Assembly (NCBI GenBank): GCA_028279185.1
Contig: JANQSS010000019.1
Coordinates: forward strand, 62,001 to 126,000
Direction: 5' to 3'
Length of the DNA stretch: 64,000 nucleotides
Origin: Saprospiraceae bacterium
GTDB lineage: Bacteria > Bacteroidota > Bacteroidia > Chitinophagales > Saprospiraceae
Under the pieces are notes generated by a model that ran no database searches, was not told the DNA's origin, and saw only the letters and a list, made by a program, of their open reading frames with translations. Positions 28,601-37,800 of this stretch are shown one piece after another (the stretch's first letter is position 1; every line of letters starts with the position of its first letter). A program made the position numbers and the translations under genes.

Positions 28601-31600
28601 CACGAACGTATAGGGTGCCACGCCTCCAGCAACCTGCAAAGAGACCAGGCTTGAGTCTCCGGCACAACGAGGTTCAACTGAATTAAGGGTAGCAGAAATT
28701 GGTTCAATTTGATCTAGTTGAATAACAGAAGTCGACTGGCAACTATTGTTATCCGTAACCGTAACCCTGTATTCTCCAAATGCAATATCTGTTAATATGG
28801 GTTCCGTGTCACCGGTTGACCAATTATATTGGTATGGTGCGGCGCCACCAACAATATCTGCGGATAAAGCCGGATATATCGTTTGTCCACAAACCGGATA
28901 TACAATATTTGGTTTTATCTCAATGGAATCATGAGAATCAATATGAAACGCTTGGTGCACTTGACATCCATTTAGACTTGTAATAGTTACAGTATACTCC
29001 CCTGATTTCAAGCCAGTTATGTCTTCAGGATCATCGTCTATTATATCAGGGCCATCATGGCTCCAATCGTAGCTATATGGACCTATGTCGCCGAGCGGAG
29101 TGATGTATAAAGCGCCTTCACTTTGTCCAGCACAGTCAATATGGTCGACAGCGTCTAATCTGGCGCTCAGGAGATTAGGAGCATTTAATTGTATAGTCGC
29201 GTTTCCTGTACAACCGGAATTATCTGTAACCGTCACGCTATAGAAGTCCTCATCTAACTGGTTCAGGGTGGCTTCCTCGGATCCGGTCGACCATAAGATG
29301 TCTATAGGAAGTACCGCATCCGGAGCGTAAACTGTAAGTGATCCATCTTTAGCTCCATCGCAGGTTGGATGTGTACGATCAATTTTGACATCCAGGAAGT
29401 TCTGGTTCCGGACTTCTATCGTTTCGGATAAAAGCAGACAGTCTTTAGCATCTGTTACTGTTACGCTGTATTCTCCTGCCTCAACATTAGTAATTTCATA
29501 TTCCGTATCACCTGTATTCCAAAGAAACTGATACGGTAGATTTCCGCCAACCAGATCTTCTATTGCGACCCGCCCTTCTTCATTATTTGAGCATTGAATA
29601 TCCGTGACATGAATGTTATAAGAGGTTTGTTCATAAGGACCCTCAATGTTAATCGAATCCAGGAATGTGCATCCATTAGCATCGTTAAGAAATAACTGAT
29701 ACATGCCCGGTAACAATCCGTCAATATCCTTAGTGTGATACGACATGTCATCGAAGCTATTAGTCCATTCAAATTCAAAGGGTGGTGTGCCACCTTTCGG
29801 ATGCAGTGTAATGCCAGCATTTCCTTCTCTGCAAAAGTCATCCGTTTTTGAATAAGAGACCGTTAAAGGCTTGGGATCTGGAACCCTAATGCGAGAAAAA
29901 ACTTTCATACATCCTACTCCATCTGTCACAGTTACGCTATAGTCGCCCGCTAATAGATTCGATAAGACTCGTCCGGTGTCTTGGGTATTCCATTTGATTT
30001 GATAAGGTGGTGTACCGCTTTGAATATTCAACTCAATAGACCCGTTGTCGCCACCGGAACAAGAAGGTGACGTTACTTTTCTGGTAACAAATAATCGACT
30101 GAGTTTTACGTCAATCGAATCTCGATCTTTACAACCTGTAAGCGAATTTGTGACCTCTACTGTATAAAAGTCGGACCTTGTTGCTTTAAGCGTTTGGCCG
30201 ACGGAATTTCCCGGAGACCATAAATAATCTAAATTAGCGCCAGGACCAGCGTCCAACAGAATGGAGCTTCGGGTGCAGACAGTGGTATCATTTCCCAGGT
30301 TTACAACTGGTCCATCTAGTCCCTTGATGATAATGTCATCTGTATCAGAACACTCATTGTCGACGGATACGCGTACTTCGATGATTTGTGTAGAGGTGTC
30401 TTCAATAGGAATGGTGATGCTCGAAGTCGATTCGCCCGTTGACCATTCATAATTGAGATGATTGCCTTCGACGACGGGAGACAATGAAATAAGCTCTCCT
30501 TGACAAGCTTCGATTTTATCTTCGACGAAGTTGACGCTTGGGGCCTGTGTAAACACCAGGTGAGCAGTGTCAACCGAAAAACAGCCATCCACTGCCATAA
30601 CTTTTACCCCAATATCCATCGATACCTCTGTCGTTGCCGTAATAATTATCTCATTGGTGGTTTCACCCGTGCTCCAGGATATACTAGTTCCAGGAATTTC
30701 TTCAACAGATAACCGAATACTATCACCTGTACAAGCCTTTTCCTTTTCAAGTGTCAGTTTTATTTCCGGGTTGTCGCATTCATACAATGTCCAACGCATC
30801 GGATATATGGCGTCTGCATTATTCAAAGTAGCAGTTTTTTCGTTTGCATTCAGCGAGGTAATGCCTACATTTTCCCAGGTAGCACTCCCATCTAATTCCC
30901 CGCTCGGTAATAATAGATGGCGGTAAAACTCAAAATTTTGTTGGTTGGAATACGTTTGTAAATCCCTATCCAAATAATTTATTTTAATGAGCCCCCCAGA
31001 ATTTATAGGGGCAGTTGTTGAAATGTCAAAGTATCGTTTTACACTTTCTCCACCCTCTATAGTCTGTTCCATATCGCTTCGTTTAATTTTGACATGAGTG
31101 AGTCCAGGTTCTTGAAGAGCAAAACCCAGGTTCGAAAAATTATATTCTTTTGATCCTAGCAATGAGGCTAGAATATTTCCTTCTGTTACTATATCTCCAT
31201 TAATGACGCCTTGCTCTTTAGATTCTCCTTTGATCCATGGATGCGCATGTGCATCACCAAATGCTCTGGAAGGGCTGAAATTCGAGTTTAATTTCATAGT
31301 AAGTTCGCGGCCGTTAAGATCTAAAAGGCCTTTCGAAAAAGTCAGCGTGTCATTAATGGATAAGTTGATATGGGAGCTGACACCATTGGGGTTTTGAAGC
31401 GTAATCTTGTGTAATTCTAAGGGAGTTTGATTCGTGTGTAAAATATTCTGTGATTGCGTTCCTGAAAATATGAGATGGCTGAAATCATTGTTGCGAAAAA
31501 TAGATGATGTACCCATGCCTCTCAAATCTCCCTTTAGAATAAGTTGTGATTGATTTAATGCCCAGATACCTGATTCAGCTAAATTCGATGTCGCATATAA

Positions 31601-31744
31601 ATCCCCTTCTATTAAAATGGAGACATCGTCTTTTAAGGTTAGTTTTCCATCATTAATAAATAGCCCTGCTTGTGCGTTTATATGAACTCCGCATATAAAA
31701 AATACTCCAATGAAAATAGCTCTATGTAAATGATGAAATTTCAT
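25631..31744 (-). CDS. Giant SprB-repeat adhesin with PKD-like and T9SS sorting domains
   Basis: 2037 residues with a signal peptide ending at INAQ. Residues about 25-330 form a beta-rich head. Two Ig-like segments follow, then about 17 SprB repeats of about 75-80 residues, each with a PPYxxxWSTGD core, a GxYxVTVTD strand and a Cys (for example TPPYQIKWNT, SPPYDLLWNTGE, TAPYEYEWSTGE); one is degenerate. Near the C-terminus is a PKD-like domain (SWEWHFGDE), then a type A T9SS sorting domain (FELFPNPTVDQF to the terminal PLIKITQ). SprB-type proteins are mobile surface adhesins in gliding. It is the last of five tightly spaced envelope genes. Confidence 0.92.
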   Translation of the reverse strand: MKFHHLHRAIFIGVFFICGVHINAQAGLFINDGKLTLKDDVSILIEGDLYATSNLAESGIWALNQSQLILKGDLRGMGTSSIFRNNDFSHLIFSGTQSQNILHTNQTPLELHKITLQNPNGVSSHINLSINDTLTFSKGLLDLNGRELTMKLNSNFSPSRAFGDAHAHPWIKGESKEQGVINGDIVTEGNILASLLGSKEYNFSNLGFALQEPGLTHVKIKRSDMEQTIEGGESVKRYFDISTTAPINSGGLIKINYLDRDLQTYSNQQNFEFYRHLLLPSGELDGSATWENVGITSLNANEKTATLNNADAIYPMRWTLYECDNPEIKLTLEKEKACTGDSIRLSVEEIPGTSISWSTGETTNEIIITATTEVSMDIGVKVMAVDGCFSVDTAHLVFTQAPSVNFVEDKIEACQGELISLSPVVEGNHLNYEWSTGESTSSITIPIEDTSTQIIEVRVSVDNECSDTDDIIIKGLDGPVVNLGNDTTVCTRSSILLDAGPGANLDYLWSPGNSVGQTLKATRSDFYTVEVTNSLTGCKDRDSIDVKLSRLFVTRKVTSPSCSGGDNGSIELNIQSGTPPYQIKWNTQDTGRVLSNLLAGDYSVTVTDGVGCMKVFSRIRVPDPKPLTVSYSKTDDFCREGNAGITLHPKGGTPPFEFEWTNSFDDMSYHTKDIDGLLPGMYQLFLNDANGCTFLDSINIEGPYEQTSYNIHVTDIQCSNNEEGRVAIEDLVGGNLPYQFLWNTGDTEYEITNVEAGEYSVTVTDAKDCLLLSETIEVRNQNFLDVKIDRTHPTCDGAKDGSLTVYAPDAVLPIDILWSTGSEEATLNQLDEDFYSVTVTDNSGCTGNATIQLNAPNLLSARLDAVDHIDCAGQSEGALYITPLGDIGPYSYDWSHDGPDIIDDDPEDITGLKSGEYTVTITSLNGCQVHQAFHIDSHDSIEIKPNIVYPVCGQTIYPALSADIVGGAAPYQYNWSTGDTEPILTDIAFGEYRVTVTDNNSCQSTSVIQLDQIEPISATLNSVEPRCAGDSSLVSLQVAGGVAPYTFVWSDGLSTIGNLAWADGGSYSVDIRDQRGCLAQIDFSLAELNRIEIQAIISPESMTNALDGSIESTISGGSPPYDLLWNTGETSMNLFNLSKGQYSLSVTDDVGCQQVATFKVQEAPSFNLRIHTTSPTCPESADGRIDVTVSHGEGPFTYLWSTGETNPNIESITTGIYSLTITDAVDRDTIVDIPISSVHAISYGTVITPEQCAGANNGSAVTHIAGEEAFDLIFDGQVEPNLTEMWQRTDLAPGNYPFSMTSIYGCQVFDTLTILAAEGLTLEQSSYSPLSDFSELGQITVDVQGGQPPYRYEWSSGQRTAMIEDLNEGEYILTVTDDNGCTRVQLFRLEQVASLNAHTTRTHNTCGATNIGQISLSVQGGQPPYSILWSTGDTTENLVAVAAGTFTANISDAEGRNISVTEEVYQFDSIRVETEIDEIQCSGSASGGIKLFAFGGIPPYQFEWSTGHSGPEVHDLIAGTYNVTVSDEFSCQATLTIELDDRLPLSINKTVKGLSVVGGSDGEISCVVQGGQAPYSTVWSNGALSNEITNLSEGWYEVIVIDQAGCALVDSTYIQHSFGSGPPLTIQIDSGNVSCFGFDDGYIDITVKGGTAPYEYEWSTGEKTEDLLDIIAATYAITVTDAVDSTLVTSINITQPPELSIILNALPISCHGAEDGSITADIQGGTEPYFYEWNTGDDEPEIEVLFSGIYELEVTDANDCFVSADTMMEEPSELSVILEVEGSGCDEQSGGTIRAITMGGTAPYSYRWSTGDDIDEVVEGLEPGNYQVTIIDNQGCEVTSAATVEMAAEMLRARFLAASPVKAGDTVQFIDLSYPIPTSWEWHFGDERGRVSSDPDPQFIYENNPNEAESLYDVTLIVDNGSCIDSLTKTIRIINTRSGAPGPTLPSPPEVTVINEFELFPNPTVDQFYAVIGLNQKDDILVELFSTTGKLIEKVQYVQKQILKHEFATTGLSAGSYIIRVTAGRDSVSKPLIKITQ

Positions 31745-31757
31745 AAGCCTTATTTTT

Positions 31758-32822
31758 CTAGCGTTTTATGATATAGGCTATAACATAATATGAGGGCCTA
31801 TTTTCGTGCGACGCCCCTCCATTCGTATTGGTTGCCGTCGTTCCGCTTACCGTGTGTCGATGATCACCGCTATAACTGGATGTATAGCTTTTATTTCCTG
31901 CATACCCTCCTTCCCATAAATAATGCCCTTTATCATTGCCACAGCAGTTCTTGCCTATTGAAGTCGTATGCGTATGGCCACCTGCAGTATTCGTAGTGGC
32001 CGAAAACGAATGTGTATGCGGAGGAAGTTCCGTAACGCTGAGTTTGACCCTATCTTCTCCTCCGGTTTTTGTTACCTCATTGTAATCCGCATGGGCTGGA
32101 TCGTATCCTACGACGAACTTTCCTTTGAGATCAGGTGTCCCGTTTCTTCCATCACATAATGCCCAGCCGTCAGGTATTGTCGAGGGGTCACCAGACCACA
32201 TGATGATGCCTCCTTTGGGGACTATGCCCCCAACCTGACCATTTACCTTTACTTCACCGGGTTTATCTTTTTCAACCCCTAGCATCTCACCATACGGATC
32301 ACCGGCTTTCGCAAACCCAAATCCTCCATCTCTGTCCAGGCCAAAATTGATGATATGATTTTGGTTTTGAAATGTAATTTGACTGCCAGAGTTTCCGCTG
32401 CGCTGAAGGTGTAAAACGCGATCACCCTTTGAAAGAATATGTAAGTGAGTTGAGGGTGCCGCTGTACCGATACCGACATTTCTTGGTATCTGCCATATGT
32501 CATTATTTTCTCCAGGGTTCCATAAGCCGCCGTCCATTCCAGTCCAGGCATTTCCATTCCACATTTCAAACCGATGAGATGTCGTATTGTAAATTGACAG
32601 ACCTTCAGACGAAACTGTCATGGTATTCCGCTGTTCTGTAGTCAACCTGGGAATGATTAAACCTTTCGGATTTGAAGGATCACTGTATATATGAAGAACA
32701 GCATCCGTCGGAATATTCTCAGTATTAATTCCAACGGATTGAGCATTCATGTTAATTGTAATTCCGAATAGCAAGACGAAACCAAAATAAGTTATCAGCA
32801 GATGTTTACTTGTAGTCTTCAT
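31758..32822 (-). CDS. Secreted phage tail-collar domain protein
   Basis: 354 residues with a signal peptide ending at NMNAQS. The N-terminal half has the SVGINT and VGIGTAAPSTHLHI elements typical of Bacteroidota tail-fibre-like proteins. A Tail Collar domain occupies about 210-260 (GGIIMWSGDPSTIPDGWALCDG, TPDLKGKFVVGYD). The C-terminus carries HxH motifs (PPHTHSF, GGHTHTT, GDHRHTV), which in the T4 gp37 tip coordinate iron, and ends RPSYYVIAYIIKR as in microcystin-dependent-type proteins. No other phage gene is near, and the signal peptide and operon setting point to a trimeric surface fibre. It lies 13 bases upstream of the SprB gene and 2 bases after its predecessor. Confidence 0.88.
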   Translation of the reverse strand: MKTTSKHLLITYFGFVLLFGITINMNAQSVGINTENIPTDAVLHIYSDPSNPKGLIIPRLTTEQRNTMTVSSEGLSIYNTTSHRFEMWNGNAWTGMDGGLWNPGENNDIWQIPRNVGIGTAAPSTHLHILSKGDRVLHLQRSGNSGSQITFQNQNHIINFGLDRDGGFGFAKAGDPYGEMLGVEKDKPGEVKVNGQVGGIVPKGGIIMWSGDPSTIPDGWALCDGRNGTPDLKGKFVVGYDPAHADYNEVTKTGGEDRVKLSVTELPPHTHSFSATTNTAGGHTHTTSIGKNCCGNDKGHYLWEGGYAGNKSYTSSYSGDHRHTVSGTTATNTNGGASHENRPSYYVIAYIIKR

Positions 32823-32824
32823 AA

Positions 32825-34852
32825 TTACTCCTTTTTTGAGTTTGAGATATGGATGGCTTCAGAATCAAATTTTCCAAAGTGATGGTCTGGTGTATAAAAT
32901 CGTACTTCATAGTGGTACGTACTTCCAAAATCAAAATCAGTATCATAATAATATTCATCTTGAATTAGTGAAGTAATGGGCACAAACGATCCTTCATTTT
33001 CGGCCCTGAATAAAATAAATCCTTTTATTTCTTTTAATTTTTTATCATTCCATGATATTCGGATTCGATTTTCCAATGGTTGGTAATCAACACGGATCAT
33101 GTTTTTTTCGGGTTCGTGAACAATGACTTCATCATCAGCTTGGGTGTGTAATACAACGGATTCAGAAAAGTCGGATCGGTGGCCTGCATCATCGATCGCC
33201 ACGACAGCATATTCCATTTCGACTCCATCATGTATTGACTCACCAGACCAATGTGTTTCATTTGTATTTAATGGCACTGCTGTCAATAATTTCCACTCTT
33301 CCTCTTGTTCAAAATGTCGACGATACACCATATATCCGACTACATCATGGTGGTGATTTGGTAGCCAGTCCAGATGTATGATGTCATTTTCTTCGTGAAT
33401 TTTAATTATGTGAGGTGGCTCCGGTTTGATGACATCTTCAAATTCAATAAAGTCCGATCGGATGAATTTGCTGGCATTATGGGCTTTGTCGTATGCACCT
33501 ACAGCTACAATAAATTTGGAGGCGATCGAATCATTTAATTCAAATGTGAAATTTGTCTCCTGCAACATTTCGTGATGCAATAGAGAAAATTGACTATCAT
33601 GCAAATAATCTTGCCTTCCCAAAAAAACTCTATACCCATAAAAATCATTATCCACGATGGGATCCCAATTGACTGTAATGACATTTCCTTTTCTGGTAAC
33701 CTGTATATTTGTCGGGGCATGAGGAGGTATAATATCCTCTACTAAAATGCTTCCATCATCAAAGTCAGAATGGTTGTTGTCTTCGTCCACGGCATAAATT
33801 CGATAGTAATATCGACCATGTTTCAAAGCTTCATCTTCATATCGCCGTGTGCCAGAATCCGTTGTAAAAACCTTTATAAATTTCGTGCGAGGTTTAGTAC
33901 TTCTCCAAATCTCATAATGCTTTATGTCTTTATCAATAGATCCCTGCCAAGTGATTATTGGGTGATGCTCGATCACTTCGATTTCCTCTATTGTGGGAGG
34001 AGCTGGAGGTGTTTTTGACCCGATTCTGACAGAAAGTTTTTCTGAAGGTTTTCCTTCTTCACCAAAGGCATCTATTGGACGAAAAACATATTCGTAGTGA
34101 TGTCCTAATTGAACCGTCGTGTCCTCAAAAAATACATCTTGATACCGGTATATTTGATTCTCATCTAGATATTTGAATACCAGGACAGGCAAGTCGTTTA
34201 GACGTTTCTCGATGTCTTTATTTAATTCACTTCTATAAACATTTACCCCAAAATATTTTTCTGGTTCTGGCTTCCACCTAAATGCGACCTCCTCTTCATT
34301 GTGATAGCTAATTTCAACATCTTTTATTTCAAGTGATTCTTCTTGCCCAACTTGTATAGATTTCGACTCAGCAGTAAGCTGTTTGTCCCGAGCCGATTCA
34401 ATTTTATAGATGTAAGCCTGTCCGTTTTGTACGGATTTGTCATTCCAACGAAGGCCCAGGTATTGAGCAAATTTGTCGTGAAAAACCGCCGTTTTTACTA
34501 AATACGCAGCCTGTGCGCCTTGCGGTCTGCTAAAATCTCTTGGAATCATTTCAAATGCCAGAGGTAATTCATCTTTTAGTTGAGCATGTAATTGAATGTT
34601 TCCCAGGACTATGGGTTGATTGTTCAATTTTTGCCATTCCTGTGATCCATTATCTGATTTGCGGTAGACATTCCACCCACCTTCAATTAGTAAATTATCA
34701 TAAAGCCATTTTATTTTAATTTCAGGTTGACCTTGGACTATGGCGTTTTTAACAAAAACGTTTATCGAAAAATCATTTTCTTGCGAAAAAATGCCATTAC
34801 AAAAGAAATGAAAAAACACACCTATTAATAAATATTTTCTCAAATGTTCCAT
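32825..34852 (-). CDS. Fibronectin type III repeat envelope protein
   Basis: 675 residues with a signal peptide ending at GIFSQ. At least four FN3-like modules can be read, each with a P-P or P-E-P lead, a buried Trp and a YxVxAxD strand: around 290-385 (PPAPPTIEEIEVIEHHPIIT), 390-480 (PTNIQVTRKGNVITVNW), 485-575 (PPHIIKIHEENDIIHLDW) and 590-670 (ENRIRISWNDKKLKEIKGF). The N-terminal 280 residues are less clear but contain similar strands. No T9SS sorting domain is visible, so it likely stays in the periplasm or binds a partner. It is the third gene of the surface operon, 5 bases after the TANFOR-like gene. Confidence 0.8.
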   Translation of the reverse strand: MEHLRKYLLIGVFFHFFCNGIFSQENDFSINVFVKNAIVQGQPEIKIKWLYDNLLIEGGWNVYRKSDNGSQEWQKLNNQPIVLGNIQLHAQLKDELPLAFEMIPRDFSRPQGAQAAYLVKTAVFHDKFAQYLGLRWNDKSVQNGQAYIYKIESARDKQLTAESKSIQVGQEESLEIKDVEISYHNEEEVAFRWKPEPEKYFGVNVYRSELNKDIEKRLNDLPVLVFKYLDENQIYRYQDVFFEDTTVQLGHHYEYVFRPIDAFGEEGKPSEKLSVRIGSKTPPAPPTIEEIEVIEHHPIITWQGSIDKDIKHYEIWRSTKPRTKFIKVFTTDSGTRRYEDEALKHGRYYYRIYAVDEDNNHSDFDDGSILVEDIIPPHAPTNIQVTRKGNVITVNWDPIVDNDFYGYRVFLGRQDYLHDSQFSLLHHEMLQETNFTFELNDSIASKFIVAVGAYDKAHNASKFIRSDFIEFEDVIKPEPPHIIKIHEENDIIHLDWLPNHHHDVVGYMVYRRHFEQEEEWKLLTAVPLNTNETHWSGESIHDGVEMEYAVVAIDDAGHRSDFSESVVLHTQADDEVIVHEPEKNMIRVDYQPLENRIRISWNDKKLKEIKGFILFRAENEGSFVPITSLIQDEYYYDTDFDFGSTYHYEVRFYTPDHHFGKFDSEAIHISNSKKE

Positions 34853-34857
34853 ACAGC

Positions 34858-37800
34858 CTATTGATTAAAAATATTTGATCCTAACTCATATTGAGCGGAC
34901 CAAGCTATGTCGACGCCCACACCTAATATATCAGCATGCGCTTTGAGCTCAGCCCCAAAGTCAATTCTGTCTTGGTAAAAAAGAAAGTCCCCTTCACCAG
35001 AAACATATGCATAAACTAATGGAACTGTGGTTCCTTTGCCTGTAAAAGATATCCAATGCAATGTCAATTTTGCACCTGCGCTTAATTTAACGCCTAATTT
35101 TTGAATTTCGAATTTATCCTTCCAATCGACTGAAGCCTTGGCCATGATATCAAAGTTTAAATCGATTTGAGCACGAATCTCTCCGAAACTAAACACTTTT
35201 ACTGCACCTGATGTAGCTCTGAACATAAACCTTACCCCAGCGCCGACATCAATGTGTTGATCCAAATAATGGAAATAAACAATGGCTCCGACTCCTGTAC
35301 AGCCGTTCCCTGGCGGATAAAAAATTAAAAAAGCGGGGTCGTCTTCCTCAGCGATTCTAATTTCCAGTGCTTCCGTCTCCCAGTTGTAATTAACATCAAA
35401 ATCAACAGCACCACAAACCGGATAGAAAACTTGGGCATCACCAGTGATTTTGAAAAAGTATTCTTCCATGTCAAGGAAAAACTGTAAGCCTCCCTTCGCG
35501 CTTATGACATTATCCTTGTGTACGGACACACGTAAATAAGCATCTACTTGCGAGATCTGTCCATTATATAGAATCAAGTCACCGCCTGCAATACCGCTTA
35601 CAAGATCATCTGTTCCTAAAGCATTAAGACCCACTCCCAAGAGCCCACCTCCACCATAATGACCAAAACTGGGCAATGCAGCATAATCGGACTTTTCATT
35701 CTGGTTTCGTTTCATATTGATAAAAAAGCGTGCTCTTAGCCCTCCTAGTACTGGAAAGTTGCTTCTATGAACATTTGGGACCTGAGGTGTGAAGGTATTG
35801 GCCTTCACATAATATTTACTTAGCCGTTTGTCTGTAAGCACTTCGTCAACATCCATCGTGCCAATGATTGCGTCAACATAGGCGTATTGAAATGTTTGTT
35901 TTGGATCATCAGGCATTGTTTTTCCGCCTATGATCACCGATATTGCCCCTTTCATGTCAAAGCCGGGAATGACAGTTTCTCCATTAAATTCGGCTTCGAA
36001 TACAAACCCAAAACCGAATAGCTCATCTCGTATAACTCCAACTCGTTTTAGTCCTATTGGAATACCAAATCTATTTAATGACAATGGCACGGGATATACA
36101 TTGTTGCCTTCAAACTCCGAATCGTCTACAACCTTGAATTTTGTATTTGTGAAATTATTCTCCTTCTTATTAGTTTGATTAATTTCAAATTTAAAGACAT
36201 CATCGATGAAGTCACCTGCATCTGTAAAAGCTTGTGAAGTCCAATCCGTCACCCCTGTTACTACCTTTAGCCATTGTTCAGGAGATGGGTAGTCAGTTGT
36301 ATATGCATTACCTACTGTAAATACAGTTGATCGAACGGGGTCTCCGGACTGAGCAGAAAAGTCATTTCCCATTGGCATTTCACCGACGGTTGCGACTACA
36401 TACCGTCCGTTCACGAGAGATGCTCCGATTGAATCAAAATGCATTGTAAATGACTCATCAATAACGCTGGTGTACATATCCTGAAGCGGCATAAATCCAT
36501 TGCGTCCCCCAACTCCGATGTCCCCGTTGCCATAAACATGAAAATCAGGAATGTTGATTTTCGATTCGACGCCATCTCGAAAAACAGGGTTGTTGGCCCA
36601 ATGCATATCCACACTCATATCAAGCAACACGTTGTTTTTAAACACCGCATTGCGAATGGTGACAGTTAATGGATCTTTGGAGTCAGCATTGGCAATGGCA
36701 ACTTTCATCCCGTTTAATGATTCATCCAAATGGCCAGTTGCTAAGCCATCTGAATGAACATTAACGGTAAAAGGAAGAGGTTTGTCACCAATAAATTGGC
36801 TATAAATTGCTCCTTTGAAATGGCCAGATTGCACAACACTATTTTCGATCTTAAGCATGGCGTGCGACAGACTTCCAATGAATGTATTAAAACTTACGAG
36901 TGGCAAAGAAAAATTTGAAACATCAAATGAAATATCCAGCCCTTCATCTCCTACCCAACCTTTAAAGTGGGGGTTCAAGTTGGTCAAAACAGTGGCTGAC
37001 ATATCATCCGGAAACTTGAGTTGATGTGTGCTATCTTCTATTGTGCCCAGACGATAAATGAATTCATTCATATACATACCCATCCATGCTTTATGGGTTG
37101 ATTTTTTTTCAGGTGATTGCTCGATGTCAAAATCAAAAATGACGTCGCTAGGTGCGATATGAATATTCATTTCATCATCCACTTTTATCGAAGAAAAGCC
37201 TTCTGTATTTTTTACTGTAAAATATTTTGAAGAGGCAACATCGGAAAAAGCAATCGATATGGGTTGCTCGTCGTCCGAGACATGAGCTTGGGGCAAACGG
37301 ACGTGTCCATCAAGCTCCAACTTATTTTTATTGAGTCCAATATATAATTTAGAAGAATTTGCCAATACCAGTTCGAATCCATGTGGGTCTACCAACTGAA
37401 AATTGTTCTCTTGAAGCTCTACATGACCCTCCAATGCATATGTATCATAAATAATTTCGTGAACCTTAGACATGACTTTTGGTGGTCCATTGCTATTCAA
37501 ACTCGCAAGCGGTAATGTCCATTCGACAACCCCCCTTAATTTTAAGTTTTCTGAATTCAATACAATATGACTCGCTCGAAACTCTGCCTCTCCTTCTTTG
37601 CCAAGCTCTATGTCAATTTCATATCCGTCTGTTATTTCAGATTCTATTAAACCCGATCGTAAAATATTGGTACCTTCAAAATGTTCGACATGTATATCCT
37701 TAAATGTAATTGGAATCCATTCCCCCTCTTTCTCCAATTGAATCTGTCCTTTTCCGCTGAGTTTTGAAAAATCGTCATTATCAGTAGATAGAATTCTTAC

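Noticed and set aside
25631-31744. Regularly spaced similar segments that could suggest a CRISPR array or tandem DNA repeat
   Set aside because: The similarity is at protein level (SprB repeats of about 75-80 residues); the DNA units are diverged and lie in one open reading frame.
31758-32822. Tail-collar gene as evidence of a prophage
   Set aside because: No capsid, terminase, integrase, baseplate or lysis gene is near; the product has a signal peptide and sits in an operon of envelope proteins.
37365-37385. GTTCGAATCC-like sequence suggesting a tRNA T-arm
   Set aside because: It lies inside the TANFOR-like coding sequence, and no acceptor or anticodon stem can be built around it.
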